Shown here one piece after another: positions 54,498 to 62,469 of a stretch of DNA of 64,000 bases. A program made the translations under genes and the position numbers. Under the pieces are notes generated by a model. It ran no database searches, was not told the origin of the DNA, and was given only the letters and a program-made list of their open reading frames with translations. Where the stretch lies: contig JAFEDT010000008.1 in assembly GCA_018241445.1 (NCBI GenBank), positions 1 through 64,000 on the forward strand, written 5' to 3'. The stretch's first letter is position 1; each line of letters opens with the position of its first letter. Source of the DNA: Pseudomonadota bacterium. GTDB lineage: Bacteria > Pseudomonadota > Gammaproteobacteria > Steroidobacterales > Steroidobacteraceae.

Positions 54498-56513
54498 GTG
54501 TCGCTGCGACTGAAACTGCTGCTGCTCGGGCTCGCGACGCTGGTGTTGCCCTGGGCCGGCTGCCAATACGCGCGCGAGATGGAGGGCGCACTGCGCGAGG
54601 GTGAGCGCAGTTCGCTCGCCGCGGTCGCGCAGACCATCGCCGCCTCGCTCGAGGGACGCACCGACCTGCTGTACCGCGCCACACCCCCCGCGGCCCCCGC
54701 GACGGGGCCGTCGTCGTCGCAACCCGCGGATGCCGGCCCACCGCCGTTCCCGGAGGCCGGGCCCTACGATCTCAAGCCGCTCGACCTGGCCAGCGCGCCG
54801 CCGCTCGACGGCAATGGCGAGGACTGGCCTCGCGCGCCTCAGGCCTGGGCCTGGTTTTCCGCAGGTCCCCAGCGCCGCCTCGGCGTCCTCACCGGCGTGT
54901 ATCAGCGCATGCTCTACCTGCTGCTGGCGGTCTACGACGCGCACCCGGTCTTCGACGCGCCAGGGGCCGATCCACTCGACCCGGCCGGCTTCGGCGACCG
55001 GGTGTGGATCGGCTTCACCGACCCGCACGGGCTGGAGCAGCAGGTGTTCCTCGCCGCCACCGGCCCCGGCGCCGTCGTGGCGCGACGCATTGAGGCTGGC
55101 GAGTACGGTCAGCAATCGACGTCGCTGGAGCCTCGCATCCGTGCCACATGGCAGATCACCGGCTCCGGCTATCGCATCCAGGCCCGCGTTCCGCTGTCCA
55201 TGCTGGGGGAGCGCCTGGGCGTACTGGTGGATGACCGCGACAGCCGCGGCGGAGAGGCGGTGAGTTATGGCTCGCTCGTTCCCGACACCCTGCACACGCG
55301 TGGCGCACTGCTCGCTGCCGCCCCCGAGCTGCCGTTCTACCTGGCGCAGTTCCTGCAACCCGGGCTGAAGCTCACGGTCACGGCGCCCGACGGCCGGGTG
55401 CTGGCGCGGGCCGACGCCCTGGCGCGCACAGCTGCTCTGGGCAGCTCCCCGCCGCTGCTGGCGAGGTTGTACCGGCGCTTCGTCGACCGCCCGGGGGCAC
55501 GGCGCGCAATCGAGGCCGGCGCGCCTGTCTACGACAGTGACCATGCCCGCGTCATCGGGCAACTGCAGGTCGTCCAGGCCGCCGACCGCTGGGGCGGGCT
55601 GCGCGACCACGCACTGATGCGCATGCTGAACTTCACGCTCGCCACCAGCGTGCTGGCGGTGGCGGCCATGTTCGCCTTCGCCGCCTGGCTGGCCCTGCGC
55701 CTGTCGCGGCTGCGCCTGGCCAGCGAATCGGCCCTGACCCGCACCGGTCTGACCACGGAATTTCCCGAGACCGCAGCGCCGGATGAACTGGGGGACGTGG
55801 CGCGCAGCTTCGCCACCCTGCTGTCGAGGCTGGACGAATACACCCGCTACCTGCGCACCCTGGCCGGCAAGCTGGCGCATGAGATCCGCACGCCGCTGAC
55901 CATCGTGCGTTCCTCGCTGGACAACCTGGAATCCGAGCCCCTGCCCGAGAGCGCCCGGGACTACCTGCGCCGCGCCCGCCAGGGCAGTGAACGCCTCGGG
56001 GGCATCCTGCTCGCCATGGGGGCGGCCGGCCGGGTGGAGGAAGCCATTGGCAGCGCGGAACGGGTTCCCTTCGACCTCGTCGCGGTGGTCACGGGCGCGA
56101 TCGAAGCCTACCGGGGCGCTTTCCCGCAGCGGCGCTTCGAGCTGGTCGTGCCCGCAACGCCGCTGACCATGGCCGGCGCCCCGGACCTGCTGGTGCAGAT
56201 GCTGGACAAGCTCATCGACAACGCGGTGGATTTCAGCCCTGCCGGCGGCCTGATCCGCGTCGAGGTGTCCGCCGCGGGGGGCGATGCCCTGCTCAGCGTC
56301 GACAATCCGGGCCCGCCGCTGGCCGTGGGCGTGCGGGCGCGGCTGTTCGAGTCCCTGTGGCAGTCACGCAGCAGTGGCGACAGCCGGCCGCACTTCGGCC
56401 TGGGACTGTACATCGTGCGGCTCATCGCCCAGTTCCACGGCGGTACGCCGGACGCCGTGAACCTGCCCCAGGGTGGCGGGGTACGCTTCACCGTCCGGTT
56501 GTCGCGAAACTGA
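54498..56513 (+). CDS. Sensor histidine kinase, dedicated-sortase (PdsS-like) type, with CBM9-like periplasmic domain
   Basis: 671 residues from a GTG with GGGAGG upstream. An N-terminal membrane helix (LKLLLLGLATLVLPWAGCQY, with the PWAGCQYxxEME pattern of the PdsS family) is followed by a Pro/Ala-rich linker. A region at about 101-260 resembles family 9 carbohydrate-binding modules (LDGNGEDWP, YLLLAVYDAH, VWIGFTDP, IRATWQITGSGYRIQARVPL). A second membrane helix (about 375-398) and HAMP-like segment lead to HisKA with H461 (KLAHEIRTPLTIVRS) and an ATPase domain (NAVDFSPAGG, FGLGLYIVRLIAQFHGG). It is likely to sense a periplasmic or envelope glycan. The family name is from memory and is moderately certain. 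Confidence 0.85.
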   Translation: MSLRLKLLLLGLATLVLPWAGCQYAREMEGALREGERSSLAAVAQTIAASLEGRTDLLYRATPPAAPATGPSSSQPADAGPPPFPEAGPYDLKPLDLASAPPLDGNGEDWPRAPQAWAWFSAGPQRRLGVLTGVYQRMLYLLLAVYDAHPVFDAPGADPLDPAGFGDRVWIGFTDPHGLEQQVFLAATGPGAVVARRIEAGEYGQQSTSLEPRIRATWQITGSGYRIQARVPLSMLGERLGVLVDDRDSRGGEAVSYGSLVPDTLHTRGALLAAAPELPFYLAQFLQPGLKLTVTAPDGRVLARADALARTAALGSSPPLLARLYRRFVDRPGARRAIEAGAPVYDSDHARVIGQLQVVQAADRWGGLRDHALMRMLNFTLATSVLAVAAMFAFAAWLALRLSRLRLASESALTRTGLTTEFPETAAPDELGDVARSFATLLSRLDEYTRYLRTLAGKLAHEIRTPLTIVRSSLDNLESEPLPESARDYLRRARQGSERLGGILLAMGAAGRVEEAIGSAERVPFDLVAVVTGAIEAYRGAFPQRRFELVVPATPLTMAGAPDLLVQMLDKLIDNAVDFSPAGGLIRVEVSAAGGDALLSVDNPGPPLAVGVRARLFESLWQSRSSGDSRPHFGLGLYIVRLIAQFHGGTPDAVNLPQGGGVRFTVRLSRN

Positions 56514-56990
56514 CACATGATTTCCCTGCCTGGAATCAGTACAATCACAGCCGGAACCTCCTGCCAGCGTTAGGAATTCGGGCGCAGCGCCCGGGATCTC
56601 TGGCGGGGGCTGATGCAGATAAGCAGCGGGTAATCGAGGAGGCTTGGACCGAAAACCACAAGAAATCCGAAGATCGACGCGAGCACGGGTAAGGGCAACC
56701 GCTAACTTGCTGCGAGTTGCCAGGAACGACAGGGCGCGTGGATGGACATGCGGGCCTCGTGTAGGAAGCCGGAGCTGAAGTCTCCAGTACGTTTCGCACC
56801 GCAAAGTCTAGATGCTCGTGAAGGCGACCCGGCCGCGAGGGCAGCGCCGCTTTATGGATGTGAAGCGAAGCGCGCCACGAGGCCGGAGCTGACAGCGGTC
56901 GATCGGGTCGTTTGCAGCGCGCAGCGCAACTCAACAGCCCCGCTTCGGCGGGGCTTTTTATAACACCCCGCTACCGCGGCGTCATCGCGA
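56514..56990. other. Gene-free stretch ending in a strong terminator, possible untranslated RNA
   Basis: 477 bases. No convincing gene in any frame, though a short plus-strand segment (about 56610-56691) reads plausibly as protein and may be a remnant. It contains two imperfect copies of an element beginning TGGATG and ending GCCGGAGCTGA (56739-56778 and 56856-56892), and ends with a UUCG-tetraloop terminator. It may be the 3' leader of the kinase transcript or an independent RNA gene. I could not match it to 6S RNA, tmRNA, RNase P or SRP RNA. Confidence 0.55.
56936..56959 (+). terminator. Intrinsic terminator with UUCG tetraloop
   Basis: AGCCCCGC, loop TTCG, GCGGGGCT, then TTTT. An 8-bp GC-rich stem with a stable tetraloop and a U-tract on the plus strand. 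No plus-strand gene lies within 400 bases upstream. Confidence 0.9.
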
Positions 56991-57248
56991 CTAACTGACG
57001 CGCAGTTTTCTCGCGCCGCGCGTCACCGCACCTGATGCACCGCCGCGCAGCCCGGCGCGCGCCGTCGACTTTGGCTCCGGCGGCGGCCCCCACGGTTTTC
57101 CGGTCCGCTCCTCGATGTAGCCGCGTATCAGCCGCCGTACGACCTGCGATGGCGTGGCGTCCTCTTCCGCACATAACCGCTCGAACAGCGCCTTCTTGCG
57201 CGGATCGACCAGGATGGTCAGTCGTGCGGTCCGTTCTTCGATGGTCAC
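56991..57248 (-). CDS. Ribbon-helix-helix (CopG/Arc-type) DNA-binding protein
   Basis: 85 residues starting at GTG. The N-terminal 50 residues read as a ribbon-helix-helix: TARLTILVDPRKKALFERLC (strand, then helix 1) and TPSQVVRRLIRGYIEERTG (helix 2). The C-terminal tail is Gly/Arg-rich and probably disordered. It is a likely small repressor. It is divergent from the hyf-like operon with about 90 bases between starts, so that operon is its natural target. No toxin gene adjoins it. Confidence 0.82.
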   Translation of the reverse strand: MTIEERTARLTILVDPRKKALFERLCAEEDATPSQVVRRLIRGYIEERTGKPWGPPPEPKSTARAGLRGGASGAVTRGARKLRVS

Positions 57249-57287
57249 GGAGGGGATTCCCTTCAGGCGGCTTGCGCCTGCAAGTCA

Positions 57288-57316
57288 CTGTCATCGGCGG
57301 CGCTTCTGATTATAAT
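57288..57316 (+). promoter_or_regulatory. Candidate promoter of the hyf-like operon
   Basis: CTGTCA (57288-57293), 17 bases, then TATAAT (57311-57316). The start would be near 57323, about 19 bases before the GTG of the first gene. The region is shared with the divergent ribbon-helix-helix gene. Confidence 0.55.
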
Positions 57317-57341
57317 CCAATGTGTATCCGAAGCATCATCC

Positions 57342-59345
57342 GTGATACCACTCATCCACTCGCCGCTGTCCGCCTGCCTGACGCTGCTGGCGGCCTGGGG
57401 GCTGCTGGGGCTGGCAGGGCTGCTGCGCCCGCGCAGCCTGCGGCTCGCGGGGCGGACACTGTTTCCGCTGGGCGCGCTATGCGGTGTGGCGCTGGCGCTG
57501 GTTGCACTGCTGGCGCTGTTCTCCCCGGTGGAACAGCGCACGCTGCTTCTCGGCTTGCCCGATCTGCCGATGCACATGCGCCTCGATCCGCTGGCCAGCG
57601 TGTTCCTGTTCCTGCTGGGAATCGTGTCGGCGGGCATATCGGTGTTTGCCGCCGGCTACTTCCGCCGCGGCCCGGGCACGCCGCCCGGCCTGCTGTGCCT
57701 GCAATACCACCTGTTCCTGGCCAGCATGGGCCTGGTGCTGCTGGCCGACGACGCCTACACCTTCATGGTGGCATGGGAAGTCATGGCGCTGTCGTCGTAT
57801 TTCCTGGTCACGACGCAACACGCTCTGGCGGAGATCCGTCGCGCCGGGTTCATCTACCTGTTGATCGCGCACCTGGGCGCGACCTGCGTCCTGCTCAGCT
57901 TCGGCGTGATGCAGGGCGGCAGCTGGCAATTCACCTTCGATGCCATGCGCGCCGCACACCTGACAGCGCCGTGGGCCAGTGCCGCCTTCCTGCTGGCGCT
58001 GGCCGGCTTTGGCGCCAAGGCGGGCCTGGCGCCGCTGCACGTATGGCTCCCGGAAGCGCATCCAGCTGCGCCGTCGCCCGTGTCAGCTCTCATGAGCGGC
58101 GTGATGCTCAAGACCGCGGTTTACGGAATGCTGCGGGTCAGCTTCGATCTGCTGGGCCATCCGCAATGGTGGTGGGGGCTGGTGCCCCTCGCACTGGGCC
58201 TGTTTACCGCCCTGTTTGGCGCGGTGTTCGCGGCGGTCCAGACCGACATGAAGCGGCTGCTGGCCTGGTCCTCCATCGAGAATCTCGGCATCATTTTCGG
58301 CGCGCTGGGCCTTGCGCTGGTATTCAGGGAATCAGGCATGCTGGCGCTCGCCAGTCTCGCGCTCATCGCGCTCCTGTACCACAGCCTCAATCACGCCTGC
58401 ATCAAGAGCCTGCTGTTTCTGGGCACCGGGGCGGTGCTGCACTCCACCGGCGAGCGCAGTCTCGGGCGGCTGGGAGGCCTGATCCACCGCATGCCCTGGG
58501 TTGCCTGGCTGACACTCATTGGCGCATTGGCCCTGTCGGGACTGCCGCCGCTCAACGGGTTCATCTCCGAATGGTTGCTGCTGCAGGCATTCCTGTTTGC
58601 GCACGAAGTGCCACGCCCATTCGTCAATATGCTGTTGCCGCTGGGGGCGGCCCTGCTGGCCCTCGCCGCGGCATTGGCGGCGTACGTCATGGTGAAGTTC
58701 TTCGGCGTGACCTTTCTGGGCCAGCCGCGCGAGGCCGCGCTGGCCCGGGCGCGCGACGCCGGGATCCTGGAACGGATCGGACTGGTCTGGCTCGCACTCG
58801 CTTGCCTCGCGCTCGCTTTGCTGCCGACCCAGATCATCACTGCCCTGCGCCCGGTGCTCATGGAGTTGGGCGGAGTAGCTGTGAGCGGGACCTCGCCCTG
58901 GTGGCTGCTGGCGCCGGTACCGGGACGGCAGGTGTCCTACGCGCCGCTGGTGTTCTTGCTGGTCATCGTGATGACCGTGCTGGTGACGGCGCTGGCAATG
59001 CGGCTGTTCTATCACCACCGTACGCGCCTGGCGCGGGCGTGGGATTGCGGCTTCGGCGCGCTGACGGCGCGGATGCAGGACACTGCCGAGGGCTTCGGGC
59101 AGCCGATCCGCCATATCTTCAGCAGCTTCTTCATGATGACGCGCGAGCTGCCCTCACCGTTCGACCGCAGTCCGCATTACCGGGTGGTGGTGCACGACCG
59201 CATCTGGCAGACGCTGTACCTGCCACTGACGTCGGTGGTGCAGCGAGCCACCGATTCGGTCGCCTGGCTGCAGCGGGGGCGTATCGCGGCCTACCTGCTG
59301 TACAGCTTCGTCACACTTGTCGTGCTGCTGGCGCTGATGTTATGA
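57342..59345 (+). CDS. hyfB: Hydrogenase-4-type membrane subunit B (HyfB-like, antiporter family)
   Basis: 667 residues starting at GTG, with about 15-16 hydrophobic helices. It belongs to the NuoL/MrpA antiporter family: MVAWEVMALSSYFLV (conserved Glu in a helix), FGAKAGLAPLHVWLPEAHPA (conserved Lys and the HVWLPEAHPAAPSPVSALMSG block in part), KRLLAWSSIENLGII and LSGLPPLNGFISEW. It probably translocates protons or sodium. First gene of the operon, overlapping the next by ATGA. Confidence 0.92.
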   Translation: MIPLIHSPLSACLTLLAAWGLLGLAGLLRPRSLRLAGRTLFPLGALCGVALALVALLALFSPVEQRTLLLGLPDLPMHMRLDPLASVFLFLLGIVSAGISVFAAGYFRRGPGTPPGLLCLQYHLFLASMGLVLLADDAYTFMVAWEVMALSSYFLVTTQHALAEIRRAGFIYLLIAHLGATCVLLSFGVMQGGSWQFTFDAMRAAHLTAPWASAAFLLALAGFGAKAGLAPLHVWLPEAHPAAPSPVSALMSGVMLKTAVYGMLRVSFDLLGHPQWWWGLVPLALGLFTALFGAVFAAVQTDMKRLLAWSSIENLGIIFGALGLALVFRESGMLALASLALIALLYHSLNHACIKSLLFLGTGAVLHSTGERSLGRLGGLIHRMPWVAWLTLIGALALSGLPPLNGFISEWLLLQAFLFAHEVPRPFVNMLLPLGAALLALAAALAAYVMVKFFGVTFLGQPREAALARARDAGILERIGLVWLALACLALALLPTQIITALRPVLMELGGVAVSGTSPWWLLAPVPGRQVSYAPLVFLLVIVMTVLVTALAMRLFYHHRTRLARAWDCGFGALTARMQDTAEGFGQPIRHIFSSFFMMTRELPSPFDRSPHYRVVVHDRIWQTLYLPLTSVVQRATDSVAWLQRGRIAAYLLYSFVTLVVLLALML

Positions 59346-60292
59346 CGCCCATGGCCCTCATCACCCAGCTGCTGCAGATCGTCAGTGCGCTGGCCGCGGC
59401 CCCGCTGTTCATCGGCTGGGTCAATCAGTGTCGCGCCTGGCTGGGTAATCGCAGCGCGCCGAGTGTCTGGCTGCCGTATCGCAGTCTGCGCAAGCTCTTT
59501 CACAAGGAGGCGGTGATCGCCGAGGGCGCCTCGCCGCTGTTTCGCGTGACACCCTACGTCGTGTTCGGTGCGATGACCCTGGCCGCCGCGATCATTCCCT
59601 CCATGGGTACGCGGCTGCCGCTGACCCTGGCCGCGGATGCCATCGCCCTGGTCGGGCTGCTGGCCACCGCCCGGGTATTCCAGTCCCTGGCCGCCATCGA
59701 CATCGGCACCGCCTTCGGCACACTGGGTGCGCGGCGCGAGATGATGGTGGGTTTTCTCGCCGAACCGGCGCTGCTGATGGTCATCTTCGTCGCCTCGCTG
59801 ATTTCAGCAACCACGGCGCTGCCGGCCATCGCCGAGAGCCTCGCTACCCGCAGCTTCGGACTCTATCCGAGCCTGGCATTCACGGCGGTTGCCTTCACGA
59901 TGGTGCTGCTGGCGGAAAACGCGCGTATCCCCATAGACAACCCCGCCACACACCTGGAACTGACGATGATCCACGAGGCGCAGCTGCTGGAGTACTCCGC
60001 GCGCCACCTGGCGCTGATGGAGTGGGCGGCGGCGCTGAAGCTGTTCAATTACGCCTGCATCGGCTTCGCGCTGTTCGTGCCATGGGGCGTCTCGACCCGC
60101 GCCGGCGGACCTGCGGCGCTGTTCGCCTCGATCCCGCTGCTTGCCCTGAAGCTCATGGTCGCGGGCGCCGCACTGGCGGTCATCGAGACGGTCTCCGCCA
60201 AGCTGCGCGTCTTCCGCGCCCCGGAGTTTCTCGGGTTCGCATTCGTGTTTGCGGTGCTGGGGCTGCTGGTGCACCTGCTGCTGGGGGCCTGA
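59342..60292 (+). CDS. hyfC: Hydrogenase-4-type membrane subunit C (HyfC-like, NuoH family)
   Basis: 316 residues with eight or so helices. NuoH-family anchors are YRSLRKLFHKEAVIAEGASP, FQSLAAIDIGTAFGTLGARR and the acidic loop LLAENARIPIDNPATHLELT with IHEAQLLEYS. This subunit joins the membrane arm to the hydrophilic catalytic module. The open frame upstream to 57035 is a shadow of hyfB. It starts at ATG overlapping the hyfB stop. Confidence 0.93.
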   Translation: MTPMALITQLLQIVSALAAAPLFIGWVNQCRAWLGNRSAPSVWLPYRSLRKLFHKEAVIAEGASPLFRVTPYVVFGAMTLAAAIIPSMGTRLPLTLAADAIALVGLLATARVFQSLAAIDIGTAFGTLGARREMMVGFLAEPALLMVIFVASLISATTALPAIAESLATRSFGLYPSLAFTAVAFTMVLLAENARIPIDNPATHLELTMIHEAQLLEYSARHLALMEWAAALKLFNYACIGFALFVPWGVSTRAGGPAALFASIPLLALKLMVAGAALAVIETVSAKLRVFRAPEFLGFAFVFAVLGLLVHLLLGA

Positions 60293-60297
60293 GGCAC

Positions 60298-61008
60298 GTG
60301 GCCGGAGTCCCCATAGACCTGCAACTGCTGAATCTGTGCGCGGCGCTGCTGCTGCTGCTGTCGTTCGCCATGCTGGCGCAGCGGCGCATCGTCAACCTGG
60401 TCAACCTGCTGGCATTGCAGGGAGCGCTGCTGTTGTGCGCCACCCTGCTGCTGGCGTGGCGCACCGGTCAGGCGCACCTGTACGTTTCGGCGCTGCTGAC
60501 GCTCGCCCTCAAGGTGCTGTTCCTGCCCTGGCTGCTGCACCGGCTGATCCGGCGTCTGCAGGTGTACTGGGACAGCGAGCCGCTGCTGAACATCCCGGTC
60601 ACCATGCTTGCGGGCCTGGCGGTGGTGGTATTCGCCTTTGGCCTGGCGCAACCGATCTCGGCGCTCGGCAGCACCGCGACCCGCAATTCCATCGGCATCG
60701 CGCTGGCCGTGGTACTGCTGTCGTTCATCACCATGATCACGCGGCGCAAAGCCATGTCGCAGGTGGTCGGCTTCCTGTCGATGGAGAACGGCCTGTTCTT
60801 CGGCGCCATGAGCGCCACCTACGGTATGCCGATGGTGGTGGAGTTCGGCGTGGCGCTCGACGTGCTGGTCGCGGTACTGGTGCTGGGCGTGTTTTTCTTC
60901 CAGATCCGCGAGCAGTTCGACAGCCTGGACCTGCAGCACCTGGAAAAGCTGCGTGAAGAGGCGGCCGCAGCGGGCGGCGGCGGCAACACCTCGGGGGGGG
61001 ACAACTGA
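60298..61008 (+). CDS. hyfE: Hydrogenase-4-type membrane subunit E (HyfE-like)
   Basis: 236 residues starting at GTG, 5 bases after hyfC. About seven helices, with the NuoK-like ALQGALLLCATLLL, LKVLFLPWLLHRLIRRL and MSQVVGFLSMENGLFFGAM (conserved Glu in a helix). The C-terminal tail FDSLDLQHLEKLREE is soluble. It corresponds to the NuoK-like (plus NuoJ-like) part of the membrane arm. Confidence 0.9.
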   Translation: MAGVPIDLQLLNLCAALLLLLSFAMLAQRRIVNLVNLLALQGALLLCATLLLAWRTGQAHLYVSALLTLALKVLFLPWLLHRLIRRLQVYWDSEPLLNIPVTMLAGLAVVVFAFGLAQPISALGSTATRNSIGIALAVVLLSFITMITRRKAMSQVVGFLSMENGLFFGAMSATYGMPMVVEFGVALDVLVAVLVLGVFFFQIREQFDSLDLQHLEKLREEAAAAGGGGNTSGGDN

Positions 61009-61010
61009 CC

Positions 61011-62468
61011 ATGGAGTTGGTATTGCTGCTGAGCAGTCCGCTGCTGGGCGCGCTGGTGCTGGGGCTGGTGGGCGGGCGCCGCAGCGCGCCGGAGCTCAAC
61101 GTGGCATTCAGCCTCGCGACTTTCCTGGCCGCGTGCCTGCTCACGCTGCGTGTCATCGGCACCGGCAACCTGCTGGTGGCCCACGAGCAGTTCTTCATCG
61201 ATCCTCTGAACGTGTTTCTGGTCACCCTGACCTCCCTGGTGGGCCTGACCACTTCGCTGTTTTCGCGGCCTTACATGCGCATCGAGCGCGACCACGGCCG
61301 GGTCAGCGGCGCGCGCCTGCGCCTGTATCACGGCATGTATCAGCTGTTCATGGCCACCATGCTCGTGGCCCTGACTACCAACAACCTGGGCCTTCTATGG
61401 GTGGCGATGGAGGGGGCAACGCTGTCCACGGTGCTGCTGGTGACGCTGTACCGTACGCCGGCGAGCCTGGAAGCGGGCTGGAAGTATTTCATCCTGTGCG
61501 GCGTGGGGATCGCGCAGGCGCTGTTCGGTACCATCCTGCTGTATTTCGCGGCCGAGCACAGCCTGGGTATCGAGGGGGCCAGCGCACTGCTGTGGACGCA
61601 CCTGAATGGCGTCAAGGGCCAGCTGGAGCCGGCAGTGCTGGGCCTGGCATTCGTATTCCTGCTGGTCGGTTATGGCACCAAGGTCGGACTTGCCCCGCTG
61701 CACAACTGGCTGCCAGATGCCCATGCCGAGGGTCCCACGCCCATCTCCGCGGTACTCTCCGGGTTGCTGCTCAACGTCGCCATCTACGCGGTCGTGCGCT
61801 GCAAGGTGCTGGTGGAGGGTGCGCTGCACTCCGCTCTGCCCTCGCGGATGCTGATGGGATTCGGCCTGCTGTCGGTGGTGCTGGCGGCGTGCTTCCTGTG
61901 GCGGCAGCGGGACATCAAGCGCCTGTTTGCCTACTCGTCCATCGAACACATGGGCATCATCACCTTCGCCTTCGGGATGGGTGGGCCGGTGGCGAATTTC
62001 GCCGCCCTGCTGCATATGACCGTACATTCCCTCACCAAGTCGGCGATCTTTTTTGCGGCCGGGCATGCCGCGCAGAAGGCGGGCTCGCAGCTCATGGACG
62101 ACATCCGCGGACTGATCACGCTCAGCCCCACCGTGGGCTGGGGCCTGATGCTGGGGTCACTGGCTATCCTGGGCCTGCCGCCGTTCGGGGTATTTGCCAG
62201 CGAGTTCCTCATCCTCACCACCGCCATGCGCGAGCAGCCGTGGGCGATTCCCATCCTGCTGCTGGCGCTCGCGGTCGCCTTTGCCGCCATCTTCGGCCGC
62301 GTGCAGCCCATGGTGTTTGGCGAGACCCGCGCCCGACGCCTGCCGCACCCACCGGCGCTGCTGCCGGTGTTCGCGCACCTGGCAATCGTGCTGCTGCTCG
62401 GGCTGTACATCCCGCCGTACCTGGCCGACTGGTATCGCGCCGCGGCGCGTCTCATCGCGGGGCAGTGA
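61011..62468 (+). CDS. hyfF: Hydrogenase-4-type membrane subunit F (HyfF-like, NuoN/L family)
   Basis: 485 residues with about 14 helices. Antiporter-family signatures are LLWVAMEGATLSTVLLVTLY (Glu), GYGTKVGLAPLHNWLPDAHA (Lys and the HNWLPDAH motif), TPISAVLSGLLLN, KRLFAYSSIEHMGIITFAFG and LHMTVHSLTKSAIFF. The second proton-pumping-type subunit of the operon. It starts 2 bases after hyfE. Confidence 0.94.
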   Translation: MELVLLLSSPLLGALVLGLVGGRRSAPELNVAFSLATFLAACLLTLRVIGTGNLLVAHEQFFIDPLNVFLVTLTSLVGLTTSLFSRPYMRIERDHGRVSGARLRLYHGMYQLFMATMLVALTTNNLGLLWVAMEGATLSTVLLVTLYRTPASLEAGWKYFILCGVGIAQALFGTILLYFAAEHSLGIEGASALLWTHLNGVKGQLEPAVLGLAFVFLLVGYGTKVGLAPLHNWLPDAHAEGPTPISAVLSGLLLNVAIYAVVRCKVLVEGALHSALPSRMLMGFGLLSVVLAACFLWRQRDIKRLFAYSSIEHMGIITFAFGMGGPVANFAALLHMTVHSLTKSAIFFAAGHAAQKAGSQLMDDIRGLITLSPTVGWGLMLGSLAILGLPPFGVFASEFLILTTAMREQPWAIPILLLALAVAFAAIFGRVQPMVFGETRARRLPHPPALLPVFAHLAIVLLLGLYIPPYLADWYRAAARLIAGQ

Positions 62469-62469
62469 C

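Noticed and set aside
56514..56990. Possible 6S RNA, tmRNA, RNase P RNA or SRP RNA
   Set aside because: None of the diagnostic core sequences of these RNAs could be recognised. Only a generic untranslated-RNA hypothesis is kept.
57035..59341. Long N-terminal extension of the hyfC frame
   Set aside because: The frame is open by chance through hyfB; hyfC begins at the ATG overlapping the hyfB stop and matches the NuoH family from there.
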